Of a DNA stretch of 64,000 nt, positions 46,889-57,494 are shown one piece after another. The translations under genes and the position numbers were made by a program. The stretch spans positions 52,476,001 through 52,540,000 of the forward strand of contig NC_057835.1 of assembly GCF_910594005.1 (NCBI RefSeq), given 5' to 3'. The notes below the pieces were generated by a model. That model had not been told where the DNA came from and ran no database searches. It saw nothing but the letters and a program-made list of their open reading frames with translations. Source of the DNA: Cervus elaphus (taxonomy: Eukaryota > Chordata > Mammalia > Artiodactyla > Cervidae). Every line of letters begins with the position of its first letter. Position 1 is the first letter of the stretch.

Positions 46889-47311
46889 ATAGATGTGAGA
46901 GTTGGACTTTAAAGAAATCTGAGTGCAGAAGAATTGATACTTTTGAACTGTGGTGTTGGAGAAGACTCTTGAGAGTCCATTGGATGCTAGGAGATCCAAC
47001 CAGTCCATCCTAAAGGAGATCAGTCTTGGGTGTTCATTGGAAGGACTGATGTTGAAGCTGAAACTCCAATAATTTGGCCACCTGATGCGAAGAACTGACT
47101 CACTGGAAAAGACCCTGATGCAGATTGATGAAAGATTGAGGGCAGGAGGAGAATGGGACAATGGAGGATGAGATGGTTGGATGGCATCACCGACTCAATG
47201 GACTTGGGTTTGGGTGGACTCCGGGAGTTGGTGATGGACAGGGAGGCCTGGCGTGCTGTGGTTCATGGGGTCACAAAGAATTGGACACAACTGAGTGACT
47301 GAACTGAACTG
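46889..47311 (+). mobile_element. BovB LINE 3' end with target duplication
   Basis: It starts at the 'CESWT' segment and runs to the gactgaactgaactg end. ACACATTAACT (46878-46888) and ACACATTAGCT (47312-47322) flank it with one mismatch. The frame is broken. Confidence 0.95.
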
Positions 47312-47322
47312 ACACATTAGCT

Positions 47323-47904
47323 GCTTATATATCATATACATATTACACAGGTATATGGGTATTAAGGAATTGTTCTTGCCATCAAAATAGTTTAATATGA
47401 TTGCAGAACTAATTATAAATTTATCCAATGAAATGTCCACACTCTTACTATATACTACTCCTGAGAAATTATTGATGTGTAAAAAATAATTTAAATATAA
47501 AAAACAGTGAATGGTATAGTTGATACACCAAATCATGTTACTGCAGTAAGACAGAAATCTGGCAGAGTAGTGAAGCAAAAAGAAATAAGTTCATATTAAA
47601 GTTTGATAGTTTAATTACTCAAGTTTAAATTCTCTGGCTGTCACTTTTCATATGTGTATAACAATTCTACATAGGGCTATTGTGTAATTAAATAAAATTA
47701 TAAATGTGGCAGGAAATACATTAGTTTATTTTGCTTTATAGGAAGATGAAACTTGGTAACTGATAATTATATAGAACATCGAGATGTGCTACTTATCCTC
47801 TTTAAAATATATGTGACTGTGATAACAAAAAGAATTATGGTCTAAAAGGGTGCCTTTCTTTGGGTTTTTATATACGTTTTAGCTAGTAAGTCATTATTTC
47901 AGCA
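47323..47904. other. unrecognised AT-rich sequence
   Basis: No element is assigned; 47625-47690 may hold the end of a reverse MIR. Confidence 0.4.
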
Positions 47905-48060
47905 TATATTTACTATCACCAATTACACAGCAGGCAGTGTACCAGGCACAGGCGAAGAAGTATTTTTTGTTGGTTTGTTTTGATTTTTAAAGATGGGTAA
48001 AAATCTAGTCTCCCGGAGATTGCAATCTAAGGATGAAAGCAGATATTAAGTAAATGCAAA
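47905..48060 (+). mobile_element. MIR/L2-like relic
   Basis: 'gcagtgtaccaggcacaggc', 'tcccggagattgcaatctaa' and 'gcagatattaagtaaatgc' follow the pattern 'gccaggcactg...ggagcttacagtctag...taaaca'. Class not resolved. Confidence 0.5.
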
Positions 48061-48835
48061 AACATATCTTTAATTGAATACTTTGGTCATGATTATGCAC
48101 CCAACCATGGTATAATAATGGGTACTAAACTTGTACTCCCACTATAAACAGCTAGAAAACTTTTTCCACATATTGGAAAGGCACCACAGGATTTTGCTTC
48201 CTAAGAGTTGAGACATAAACAAAATGAGTCCAACTCTGCTCCAGCTTATAGCCTGGAGGTAGTCTTGAAAATAGAGGAAAGAAAGGGAACCAAGCAGAGT
48301 CCAACATTCTCTCACTGAGATGAGGAGATAGAAATCAAAGGTCATGTGCCAAGTGTCTGGAGAAGATTTTATCTTTAATGAATAACTGAATTAATAACTC
48401 ACTGTGGGTTTTCTATTTACAAGAAGAAACTGTAAATTCTGCTATGCTATTTAAATGAAGTAGGATTCACAGAAGCAGAAAGCAGGAGATAGATTTTCAA
48501 GTGAGAATTGACAACCTTCACTCTTTCTGCATAGTATGTTACGGAGTTGTTTTAATCCTCTTGTTATTTTCCTCTGAAGATATCCGGTTTGTTCTTTTTC
48601 TCTTAAAACTTGAAAATTCAGTGTAAGAGACTGTTTCAGCTTTGTTTAATTAAGATATGATACAGTAGTTTCAAGTTACATGTTTTTTTTTCTGATTTTA
48701 AAAAGTAAGTACTCTTGAATTCAAATTCGAGAATCTACTATAAATCTCCTGTGAGTCACTCAAAAAAGCTTTTTCCTGTAAATGTTTCTAAATTAATATA
48801 AAAAAATATAATATGATCAAAATTTATGAAGAGTT
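48061..48835. other. unrecognised sequence
   Basis: No repeat or exon is recognised. Confidence 0.4.
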
Positions 48836-49690
48836 ACATACTATAATTGCAGTACTATTTACAATAGCCAGGACATGGAAGCAACCTAAGTGATCATCCA
48901 AAGAGGAATGGATAAAGAAGTGGCACATATGTACAAAGGAATAACCTCAGTCATAAAAAGGAATTAAGTTGTGTCATTTTCAGAGACATGGAAGAAGCTA
49001 GAGACCATCATACAGAGTGAAGTAAGTCAGAAAGAGAAAAACAAATATTGTATATTAACACATATGTGGAATCTAGAAAAATGGTACAGATGAACTTATT
49101 TTCAAAGCAGAAAGGGAGACACCGACATAGAAAGCAAACGTATGGACACCAGTAGGGGCGGGCGGTGGGATGAATAAGGAGATTGGGGTTGACATGTATA
49201 TACTACTATGTGTAAAATAGATAACTAATGAGAAAACCTACTACGCTGCTGCTGCTAAGTCGCTTCAGTCGTGTCCGATTCTGTGCGACCCCACAGACGT
49301 CAGCCCACCAGGCGCCCCCGTCCCTGGGATTCTCCAGGCAAGAACACTGGAGTGGGTTGCCATTTTCTTCTCCAATGCATGAAAGTGAAAAGTGAAAGTG
49401 AAGTCGCTCAGTCGTGCCCGACTCTTCGCGACCCCATGGACTGCAGCCCACCAGGCTCCTCCATCCATGGGATTTTCCAGGCAAGAGTACTGGAGTGGGG
49501 TGCCATTGCCTTCTCTGGAGAACCTACTATACATCACAGGTAACTTGACACAGTGCTCTCTGGTGACCTAAATGGGAAAGACATTTAGAAAAAAAGAGGG
49601 GATATATGTATACATTTAGCTGATTCACTTCACGTTCAAGAGAAACTAGAACAACACTGTAAAGCAACTACACCACAATAAAATTTTTAA
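48836..49690 (+). mobile_element. L1 3' end split by a Bov-A2
   Basis: 'tatttacaatagccaggaca', 'gtcataaaaaggaattaag', 'gatgaataaggagattgggg' and the terminal 'acaacactgtaaagcaacta' are the bovine-type L1 3' end. The Bov-A2 at 49244-49518 splits it in the 3' UTR. Confidence 0.9.
49244..49518 (-). mobile_element. Bov-A2 SINE dimer with target duplication
   Basis: Reverse-oriented dimer beginning with the complement of its AGC tail (gctgctgct). AACCTACTA flanks it at 49235-49243 and 49521-49529. Confidence 0.95.
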
Positions 49691-49837
49691 ATGAATAATT
49701 ATAATCATAATACCACATAATTCTCAATAATTAAAATTATAAAGAAAAACAAAAACATGCTTTATCAATATGGGAAATAACTGAAGGCCAATACTCAAAT
49801 GAGTATTCTATCCATAGTGTATAAATTGCAGGCAATC

Positions 49838-49925
49838 CTCTGATCCCAATATTACCAGTATCCGCATCTCCTGCATCACCTGCTTGGTAGGCAGAGTCTC
49901 ACCCACTGAGCCACCAGGAAAACCC
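49838..49925 (-). mobile_element. Bov-tA-like SINE, head only
   Basis: 'tccgcatctcctgcatcacc' and 'cactgagccaccaggaaaac' are the tRNA-like head; there is no Bov-A body. Confidence 0.7.
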
Positions 49926-50257
49926 TATACTTGATTATTTTTGCTTAAAATTTTATTTGAAGTATTCATTGATGACTTCGCATGTAAATATAGATTCTCT
50001 GTTCTAAGTACTGTGTAATCTGCCACTGTGTAAATATCTCAAAATTTATATCAAATATAGATACATATTTGGCTTATTTGCAGATTTGGGCTATAAATGA
50101 AATAGCTATGAATATCATGTTTATCAACATTTGGTGATGGGATCCAATTTTAAAGTGGTCAGAAAGTCTTTTCTGAGAATGTAGTACTGCAATAAGATTT
50201 ATGTCATTTTTCAGTTACTATTGTTACATAACAATTTATTTCAAAATGTAATTGCTT

Positions 50258-50537
50258 AAACAACCATTTATTTATTATCTATTTATTTATGTCTGTGCCA
50301 AGTCTTTGTTGCCGCATGTGGCCTTTGTCTAGTTGCAGAGAATGGGAGAGACTCTCTAGTTTTGTGCAGGCTTCTCATTACGGTGGCTTTTCTTGTTGCA
50401 ACTTACAGGCTCAGTAGTTGTGGCTTATGGGCTGAGTTGCCCAGCAGCATGTGGGATCTTCCTGGACTAGGGATCAAATCCATGTCCTTTACACTGGCAG
50501 GCAGATTCTTAAATCACTGAACCACCAGAAAAGTCCA
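50258..50537 (-). mobile_element. CHR SINE
   Basis: Reverse-oriented: a 'tttatttattatctatttat' tail, 'cttctcattacggtggcttt', 'gcatgtgggatcttcctgga', and the head 'aatcactgaaccaccagaaa'. Longer and older than the copy at 39281. Confidence 0.9.
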
Positions 50538-52841
50538 AATAACCAATTTTTACGCAAAGGAGTTTTGTGGAAATTTCAGACACAGTGCAATAGGATAATT
50601 TGCCCTATACTTCGTGGCATTAATACCGAAGACTTCAGCTTACAGACTCAAGTTGGCTATGGTTGGATGGTGGAAAGCTGCAATGGTTCAAAGGTCAATC
50701 AATCACATTTATGGTACTTGGGTTGGAATGACTTGAAGACCTCCACTGCTGACTTTAATGCATGAGTGGATTCTGTGTTTCTTGGCTTCCTCACAGCAAG
50801 GCAGCCTCAGAATAGTTGGACTTTTTACATGACAACTCAAGACCAAAACAGGAGTGTTATATAATATCACTTCTGGCACACTCTGTTGGTCACACCAGCA
50901 CTTTGCTTCAGGAGGCCAAGACATAGATCAATTGTAGATAGAATGCCAAAAAGAAAAAAAAGTAGGACAATATTTTAAAATCTCCAAAAGTCAGCCATGA
51001 GGAACTCTTTCATGAAAGTAGGGGAAAAAATAAGTCTAAAGCCTCTCAGTAGGAAACACGTTTTAACTTTTGAGAAGGGGAAAATAAAATCAGATTGCTT
51101 AAGTATAGTGAGAAGTGAGTAGTAGGCAGAGACCATTTTGTTTTCCAGAATATTTTATACCATTGAATAGACCATAATGAATTTGGATCCTATTTTAAGT
51201 TCCAAGAAGTTACTGGAAAACATAGGGTAGAAACATTGTCTTATTTACATTTCATCAATAACATTTTTGTGGCAGCCATAGAATTAATAATATGTAGGGA
51301 AGCACAAAAAACCTTTTTCAATAATATAGGTACCTGAGGATGTAGGCTAGGATAATGGCAATAAACATGTAGATGTGAAAAAGTGGAAAGATGAGTTAGA
51401 TCATTTTTGGCTAACATAATAGTCATTAAAAATTCCACTTTGGATTAATATTTTTCTTGAAATCTACTAGATCTGTCTTTACTTACCTACCCTAATCCAA
51501 GATAATTTAAGAAATCCTTTGCTATCTTAAGGATTTATACATAAATTTGTGGTATATTTATAATATTAGAGGAAAATCACCTATATGCATGTTTTCATAC
51601 ATTATGGTCACTGAGATCAGGAATTTGGTCTTACCTGAACTTGATTCCCAGGATCAAACACAATATTTAGAACTGAGTAAAAATTTAGAGACTAAAAAAT
51701 AAAATAATAATAATATTCTTCCAAAATAAACATTTCAGCTGATGACAGCTGTAACTAGTATTTCAATATATACATAATAATACATATCACAAATACATCC
51801 ATATGTATAAAATTTATTATATGCATGCATCTCCATAATATCTTATATTTCTTGAAATAATCAATTCTTAATCTTTACATTATTATTATTTCTAAAATTA
51901 TTGCCAGAATGTTTTTTGCAGTTTTACCTATTCTGTATACAAATGAGCATCTCATATAGTGATTTTAGAACCTATAAAAACAGCTTTTTAAAATGATCAA
52001 TGCCATTTAGAAGCAGTTATTTTGAAATAACTTAACACATTGGAACACTGATATTGTGCTGCTGTCAAGAGAAATGCCAATCAAATTAAATGCTCATAAG
52101 AATTGAAATTATGCCTTTGCAAAATGAGGTATTTAATATTACTTGAAATAGATATTGAGAAAACAATGTCTAAATTCAAATAAAAAATGACACTCATTTT
52201 ATAGTAACATTAGTTTGGACCACCGAACATATGTAATTGATTGGTAACTTTGGAAATGACTTTAATACCAATCAAAAATAAAAGGAAAATGTGAAGAACA
52301 CTATTTTGTTGAGTAAAACAACTAAATTTTTACACAAGACTTAGAATGTCTCATTTTTTTTTTTCAGTCTATTTAGTCCTAGTGCTGCCTTGAGGCACAA
52401 TAATAGATCCAAGGAATTCTCAAAGTCATCTCAAGCTTATAATTCACAAGAAAATAGCACAATGGTTTCCTAAGGCATTGCTCTCAGCATGAAAGTGCAA
52501 AATTAAAAGCAAACAAAATGCTGGGTTGAGGGGTTTACTGGACCTTGTATAAGAAAACTGAGGTGAAAAGCCCCAATTATTTTTTATCATTTTATACATT
52601 TATTTACTTTTTTCATATAATATTTGTTGTGAATCTTCCACTAAACCATAAAAATGAAAAGAAGAAATAGACTCTTCTAGCCTAAACCCTTGTGCTGTAC
52701 ATATAACTAGTAAAGAATCAATGCCAAGCTATGTCTGAAGTTGTCTGACGTTCCTTTCTTCTGGCCATTCAGAAGTTTCATCTCACTCAGCTTCTGCACA
52801 CAAATCTAGGATCCACACTAACACTGTGGAGTGTCTGTGCT
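50538..52841. other. 2.3 kb unrecognised AT-rich sequence
   Basis: No ruminant SINE, BovB or exon is seen. The frames at 50451-50765 and 50709-50924 share no motif with known families, and the first starts inside the CHR SINE. Confidence 0.45.
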
Positions 52842-52934
52842 CAGTCTTCCTGACCCAAGGATGGAACTCATATCTCTTGCATCTCCTGCACTTGCAGGTG
52901 GATTCTTCACCACTAGTACCACCTGGGAAGCTCA
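52842..52934 (-). mobile_element. Bov-tA-like SINE, head only
   Basis: 'cttcctgacccaaggatgga' to 'ctagtaccacctgggaagct'; no Bov-A body follows. Confidence 0.75.
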
Positions 52935-53365
52935 TTAGATACAGATTCACTTGTGAGTAACAAGACCAGCTTTATTTGATCACATCATTCTTTGTTGCAC
53001 TACTGGAGTCTCTTAGTATTGGTGTAGAATATCTGGTTCTAGATCCCTACTACTACTTCTGGAACTCTGCTACCCCCTGCTTCATCTACATTCACTTGAT
53101 GCATATGCATGGACTTGATCCTACATTAGACTTGCTGGGTTTTCATTAATAGTTCCCTATACATCTAGATCTCCTTTCACCTCAGTTGTGACTATATCTA
53201 CTTCCTAGTGTAATCCTTTGAAAAATGGGCATTAAGTTTAGAAACACATCCAATTGCCATAAATAGGATTTTTCCCCAAGGTTCTTGTACCAATAGAACA
53301 ATTTGACAATAAAAGAGAAAACAGACAGAGTATAGAGAGATTTAGAGTCATTTAGAGTAGTATTC
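52935..53365. other. unrecognised sequence
   Basis: No repeat or exon is recognised. Confidence 0.4.
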
Positions 53366-53576
53366 TGGGGCTTCTAAGGTGGCTCAGTTGGTAAAGAATC
53401 CACCTGCCAAGCCAGAGACGAAGGAGATGTGGGTTTGATCCCTAGATATGGAAGATCACCTGGAGGAGGAAATGGTAAACCACTCCAGTATTCATGCCTG
53501 GGAAAATCAGAGGAGACTGGCTGGCTACAGTCCATGGGGTTGCAAAGAGTCGTACTCAACTCAGCAACTAAAGAGC
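53366..53576 (+). mobile_element. Bov-tA SINE
   Basis: Complete element from 'ggggcttctaaggtggctca' to 'gtcgtactcaactcagcaac', with a small deletion near 53505. Confidence 0.9.
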
Positions 53577-54612
53577 AGCAACAGAGGAGTATTCCAGACA
53601 GCAGTCAGTCTATCAGTAAATAGTATAAATGGTAAAATAAGTAACCATCTTTAATTTGCTAGCTTTTCCTCTTTAAAGGTTTTACTTATGTTGTAGTGAG
53701 AGCATATTTATATATTATTTATAATTTGCTGATGATATCATTATTCATTACATTGCTCAAATAAAACAAATATTCTGAGAGACCATGAAGAGAAGAGCAC
53801 AGACAGAGAAGGCATGAGAATCACTCTTCAGCATCATTTGGAAGAGACAGAAACAGAAATAAATAAGCATAATATAAATCAATACAGATAATATTCAAGA
53901 TATGTGCAAATGTAGTTGGAATTACAGAAAAAAATTTAAAGGAGTTTTGAGTGACATTGTAGGAGTAAGAATTGAGCTGAAGAGTAATATACTAGATGAA
54001 TGGAAAGATAAAGGTCATCCCAGGAACATTAATCAGAAAGTTCAAAGACATAAATACATGAACAATCATGAAAAGGCCATATTTTAGAACTGTTAGAGGT
54101 GTGAGAAGTTTATAGAGAAAATAGAAAAGGGTTGAACATAAAACTCTAGAGAACACAACTAATTAAAGGTTAAGGAAGACAAGAAAAATGAAAAGGTTTT
54201 AAGAATAAGAAGAGAAATTTAGAAGAGTGTTACAGAAGTGTAAGAGAAAAATAAGGATATATATTTTAGGGAGAACATCTATTTAAATTTTTTCACTCCT
54301 TTTTCTAGGAAGTGAAGGAAAAATAAAAAGAAAGAAGCAAAACTTATGTTGGAGCAGAAGATGCATCAGAAAATGGCAGTCAAATGTTTATCAAAATAAG
54401 CCATCTCATCTGGAGAGTGAAGCCGTAGATGAAGCTATGTTTCTGTTCTCGCATAGAGCAAGGCTGAATAACTTTGTGCAAATGGACCCTTAGCTTATAG
54501 ACTCCATACTTTGCAAAGATTACAGTCATTCTGTAACTTCCATCTTCACTACACTTATTTAGTTCATATGTTGAGGACTTCATATTTCAATAAAACCTTT
54601 AGCTTAATACCT
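53577..54612. other. unrecognised purine-rich sequence
   Basis: The part 53760-54350 is rich in 'gaaga' and 'agaaa' units and may be a very old LINE relic, but I cannot name it. No exon is supported. Confidence 0.4.
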
Positions 54613-54625
54613 TTTATCTGGTAAG

Positions 54626-54805
54626 AGAAGTGAAAGTCGCTCAGTCATGTCTGACTTTTTGTGACTCCATGGACTGTATAGTCCACTATATAGTCCAGAC
54701 TGTATAGTCTGGCATGGAATTCTCCAGGCCAGAATACTGGAGTGGGTAGCCTTTCCTTTCCTCATTGCAGGCAGATTCTTTACCAGCTGAGCCAACAAGG
54801 AAGCC
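54626..54805 (-). mobile_element. Bov-tA SINE with target duplication and an internal rearrangement
   Basis: TTTATCTGGTAAG (13 bases) flanks it exactly at 54613-54625 and 54806-54818. Inside, 54672-54712 replaces the normal 'gcccaccaggctcctc' part with repeated 'tatagtcc' units ending in the palindrome CCAGACTGTATAGTCTGG. Confidence 0.95.
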
Positions 54806-55002
54806 TTTATCTGGTAAGTGGTCAAAATGAACTAATCCTTGCTGTGTGTATTACAATAAAGGGAATGGTCATTTCCTTACTGTTTCTGTTGTTATTATTT
54901 CATTGATTTGAATTCTGTATTTACATAAAATATTATCAATTCCTTTAAGAATTAAGTTCCTTTCTTTGGGGTCATCTGCTATACACTGGAGAGCATTCAT
55001 TT

Positions 55003-55346
55003 AGACCAGTAGTCCTAAAGACCAAGTCCCCATAACAGCAATGTGAAGTGAAGTGAAGTCGCTCAGTCGTGTCCGACTCTTTGAGACCCCATGGACTGTA
55101 GCCCACCAGGCTCCTCCATCCATGGAATTTTCTAGGCAAGCGTACTGGAGTGGGTTGCCATTTCCTTCTCCAGGGGATCTTCCTGACCCAGGGATTGAAC
55201 CCGGGTTTCCCACATTGCAGGCAGACGCTTTACCATCTGAGCCACCAGGGCATCCAAGGACCTCACCCTGCATATACTGAATCAGAACCTCTGTATGTGA
55301 ATGAAGTTCAGTAATCTGTGTTTCCACAAGCCATGATTAAATCTAA
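55003..55346. mobile_element. hAT-Charlie-type MITE split by a Bov-tA
   Basis: The left piece 'ccagtagtcctaaagacc' and the right piece 'atactgaatcagaacctctg', 'agtaatctgtgtttccacaa', 'atctaaagttc' match the ends and middle of an old non-autonomous hAT element (MER20/MER5 group, exact family uncertain). The Bov-tA at 55042-55254 lies between them. Confidence 0.55.
55042..55254 (-). mobile_element. Bov-tA SINE
   Basis: Complete and little diverged, from 'gtgaagtcgctcagtcgtgt' to 'atctgagccaccagggcat'. Confidence 0.95.
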
Positions 55347-55494
55347 AGTTCTATGTCAGTAGAATAAAGTCATCCATTCCTCCATTAACTTTAACAATAA
55401 TGACCTTTAATTAACTAAGATGTCAGAAGGAGAACATTGCCTTAGGCCAGGGGAATGGATGCCTTTTGACTGGGTGGAGTGGGGATTTGGAGTT

Positions 55495-55665
55495 TGAAAG
55501 CTCTAGATTCAAGCCCTAAACTTGGCCAACAGTATATCTGTTTCCCTTTGCATTTTCTCCACTTCTCTCTTGGGATATTCTACCCATCTCCCAGTGATAT
55601 TGAAATAATTGAGGTAGTGAATATAGAATGCCAGGCATATAATGGCCAATAAATACTAGTTTCTT
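55495..55665 (-). mobile_element. MIR SINE relic
   Basis: 'ctctagattcaagccctaaa', 'aaataattgaggtagtgaat' and 'atgccaggcatataatggcc' are the reverse MIR pattern. Confidence 0.65.
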
Positions 55666-56239
55666 CCACATCATAGTCACTTTTATTGAGTAAAATTAAA
55701 TTATACATTCTGCTTTTATTAATAGTTTCAGAAGAAACAGTCCTATGGGAACGATTTCAGCATCTATTTTACAACTATTGCTGATGACATTTTCCATTCT
55801 GTCATTCAAGGTCTCATATATAAAGTTTTATATGAGCAATGTCTTTATATGTTTGGATACAAAAAATAGAAAACTAATTGAAATATTAATCTAGAATATG
55901 TGATAGAATGTTTCTTCAAAATAAATTCATAGGTGTCAAATATTTGTGAATGACTTGTAACTAAATAAATTCAATAGAAAAAATAAAATTAAAACATGAT
56001 GCAACTATGGGCAAAATCCACAATTTAAAGTATTCTTTGCATATAGACATTCCTATCTTTATAAAATGCTAATAATTAAATAGCTAAATTGTTACTTTTA
56101 TTTTTATTTGCCAAACATCATTATTTTTCAAAGTTTTAATAGAGAAAAACAAAGATGCATACACTTATTAAGCACAATACATATATAATTTGCTAAGAAT
56201 TATGAGAGAGCTAAAAAGCCTTTTAAAATAATAAATTTC
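55666..56239. other. unrecognised AT-rich sequence
   Basis: No repeat or exon is recognised. Confidence 0.4.
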
Positions 56240-56335
56240 AACATTTTTTATTTTAAGATAAAGAGACTTAGCTCCAAAAGGCTTAGGCCCTTGATCTAGG
56301 TCAATTATTTATTGTTAGAACTTAGCCTGGAAATA
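56240..56335 (+). mobile_element. possible MIR fragment
   Basis: 'aaagagacttagctccaaaa', 'ggcttaggcccttgatctag' and 'gtcaattatttattg' resemble the MIR core. Short and weak. Confidence 0.4.
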
Positions 56336-56587
56336 AACTCCCTGGTATGGTTTGGTCTCACTGAAGTTTTCTTCTTTGTTAGAATGAAACCTAAAAGAGC
56401 AATCTCACAATATATCTATTGTTTTATATTAAATGTAAATTTCAAAAAGGTAATTCATCAATTTTCCAAATTCCCTGCTTTTACTAAAATAAATCATAAG
56501 AGTGACATACAGCAAGTTGAAACCTTACAATTATTTCCTTTGCTTTCATAGCAGTTGAGTGCTCTGATCTGGGAAATATGAATTTAT

Positions 56588-56965
56588 TTTTCCCCTGTTT
56601 TACTGAGGTATGATTCAAATATTTAATGAATGGGATATATTTAGGTTGAATAACATGATTTTCTAAGGTTTACAATGTGATTATTTAATATTACTTCCAA
56701 AATCATATACATTACATCCATCATCTCACATATTTACCATTTCTGTGTGCATGTGTGTGGTAAGAACACTTATGATCTATTTCCTTAGCAAACTTCAAGT
56801 ATATACTACCATATTAACTACAGTCACTGTTCTGTATACCTGACCCCTGGACTTATTCATCTTATAACTGAAGGTTTGTACTCTTTCACCAGCATCTTCC
56901 CATTTTCACCACCCTCCAAACCCTAGGCAACCACTACCTGTGTCCTTCTTACATGCCCTTTTTAA
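56588..56965 (-). mobile_element. old L1 3' UTR
   Basis: 'actgaggtatgattcaaata', 'catccatcatctcacatatt', 'cttagcaaacttcaagtata', 'cctggacttattcatcttat' and 'ttcaccaccctccaaaccct' are the antisense 3' UTR of an old mammalian L1. Confidence 0.75.
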
Positions 56966-57242
56966 TGCCTCTTCCTTTATACCTGCATGTTTTCATAATC
57001 TTGGACAATACTTTCATATAAACAGCTTCTTCCTTAATTCTTACAACAAATGTATCTCTTTAGAAGAAATGGGAGTGTTTTCTGCTCTAATTTAGTCATG
57101 TTTCACACACACACATTCTCTGTGACACCTTCTTGAATCAGTTTCAGTCTTTTCAGTCCTAATTCTGATGTTCTCAAATAGAATTCTATAGCAAAATTGA
57201 AAGTACTGACTTCTGCTAATTTTTTTTCTTTTTTTTGTTTTT

Positions 57243-57275
57243 AAAAATATGGAACGCTTCACGAATTTGCGTGTA
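57243..57275 (-). pseudogene. U6 snRNA retropseudogene, 5'-truncated
   Basis: The + strand text 'aaaaatatggaacgcttcac' followed by 'gaatttgcgtgt' is the exact complement of the last ~32 nt of U6 spliceosomal RNA, including its 3' oligo-U. On the minus strand an A-rich tail follows (57224-57242). The 16 bases GACTTCTGCTAATTTT stand on both sides (57208-57223 and 57276-57291). This shows insertion by L1-type target-primed reverse transcription. Only about 30% of U6 is present and no promoter came with it, so it is not functional. Confidence 0.92.
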
Positions 57276-57494
57276 GACTTCTGCTAATTTTAATCAATTA
57301 TAAAATTCAGGTTTTCTCAGTTGTAGGTTAGTGTTCATTTCTCGCTATTACACTAAACCTCAATAAAATGGGTTTCAGCTAATATGTTCAAAGTCTAGAT
57401 AGTTTTGCAGTTGAATTTAGTAATTATATTTGTCAGTGACACCACACTGCTATTTAATATTTATGAAATCTTTTTTTTTTACACTGAGTAATGA

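Noticed and set aside
57243..57275. Functional U6 gene
   Set aside because: Only about the last third is present and it is bounded by an insertion duplication; it has no upstream promoter elements of its own.
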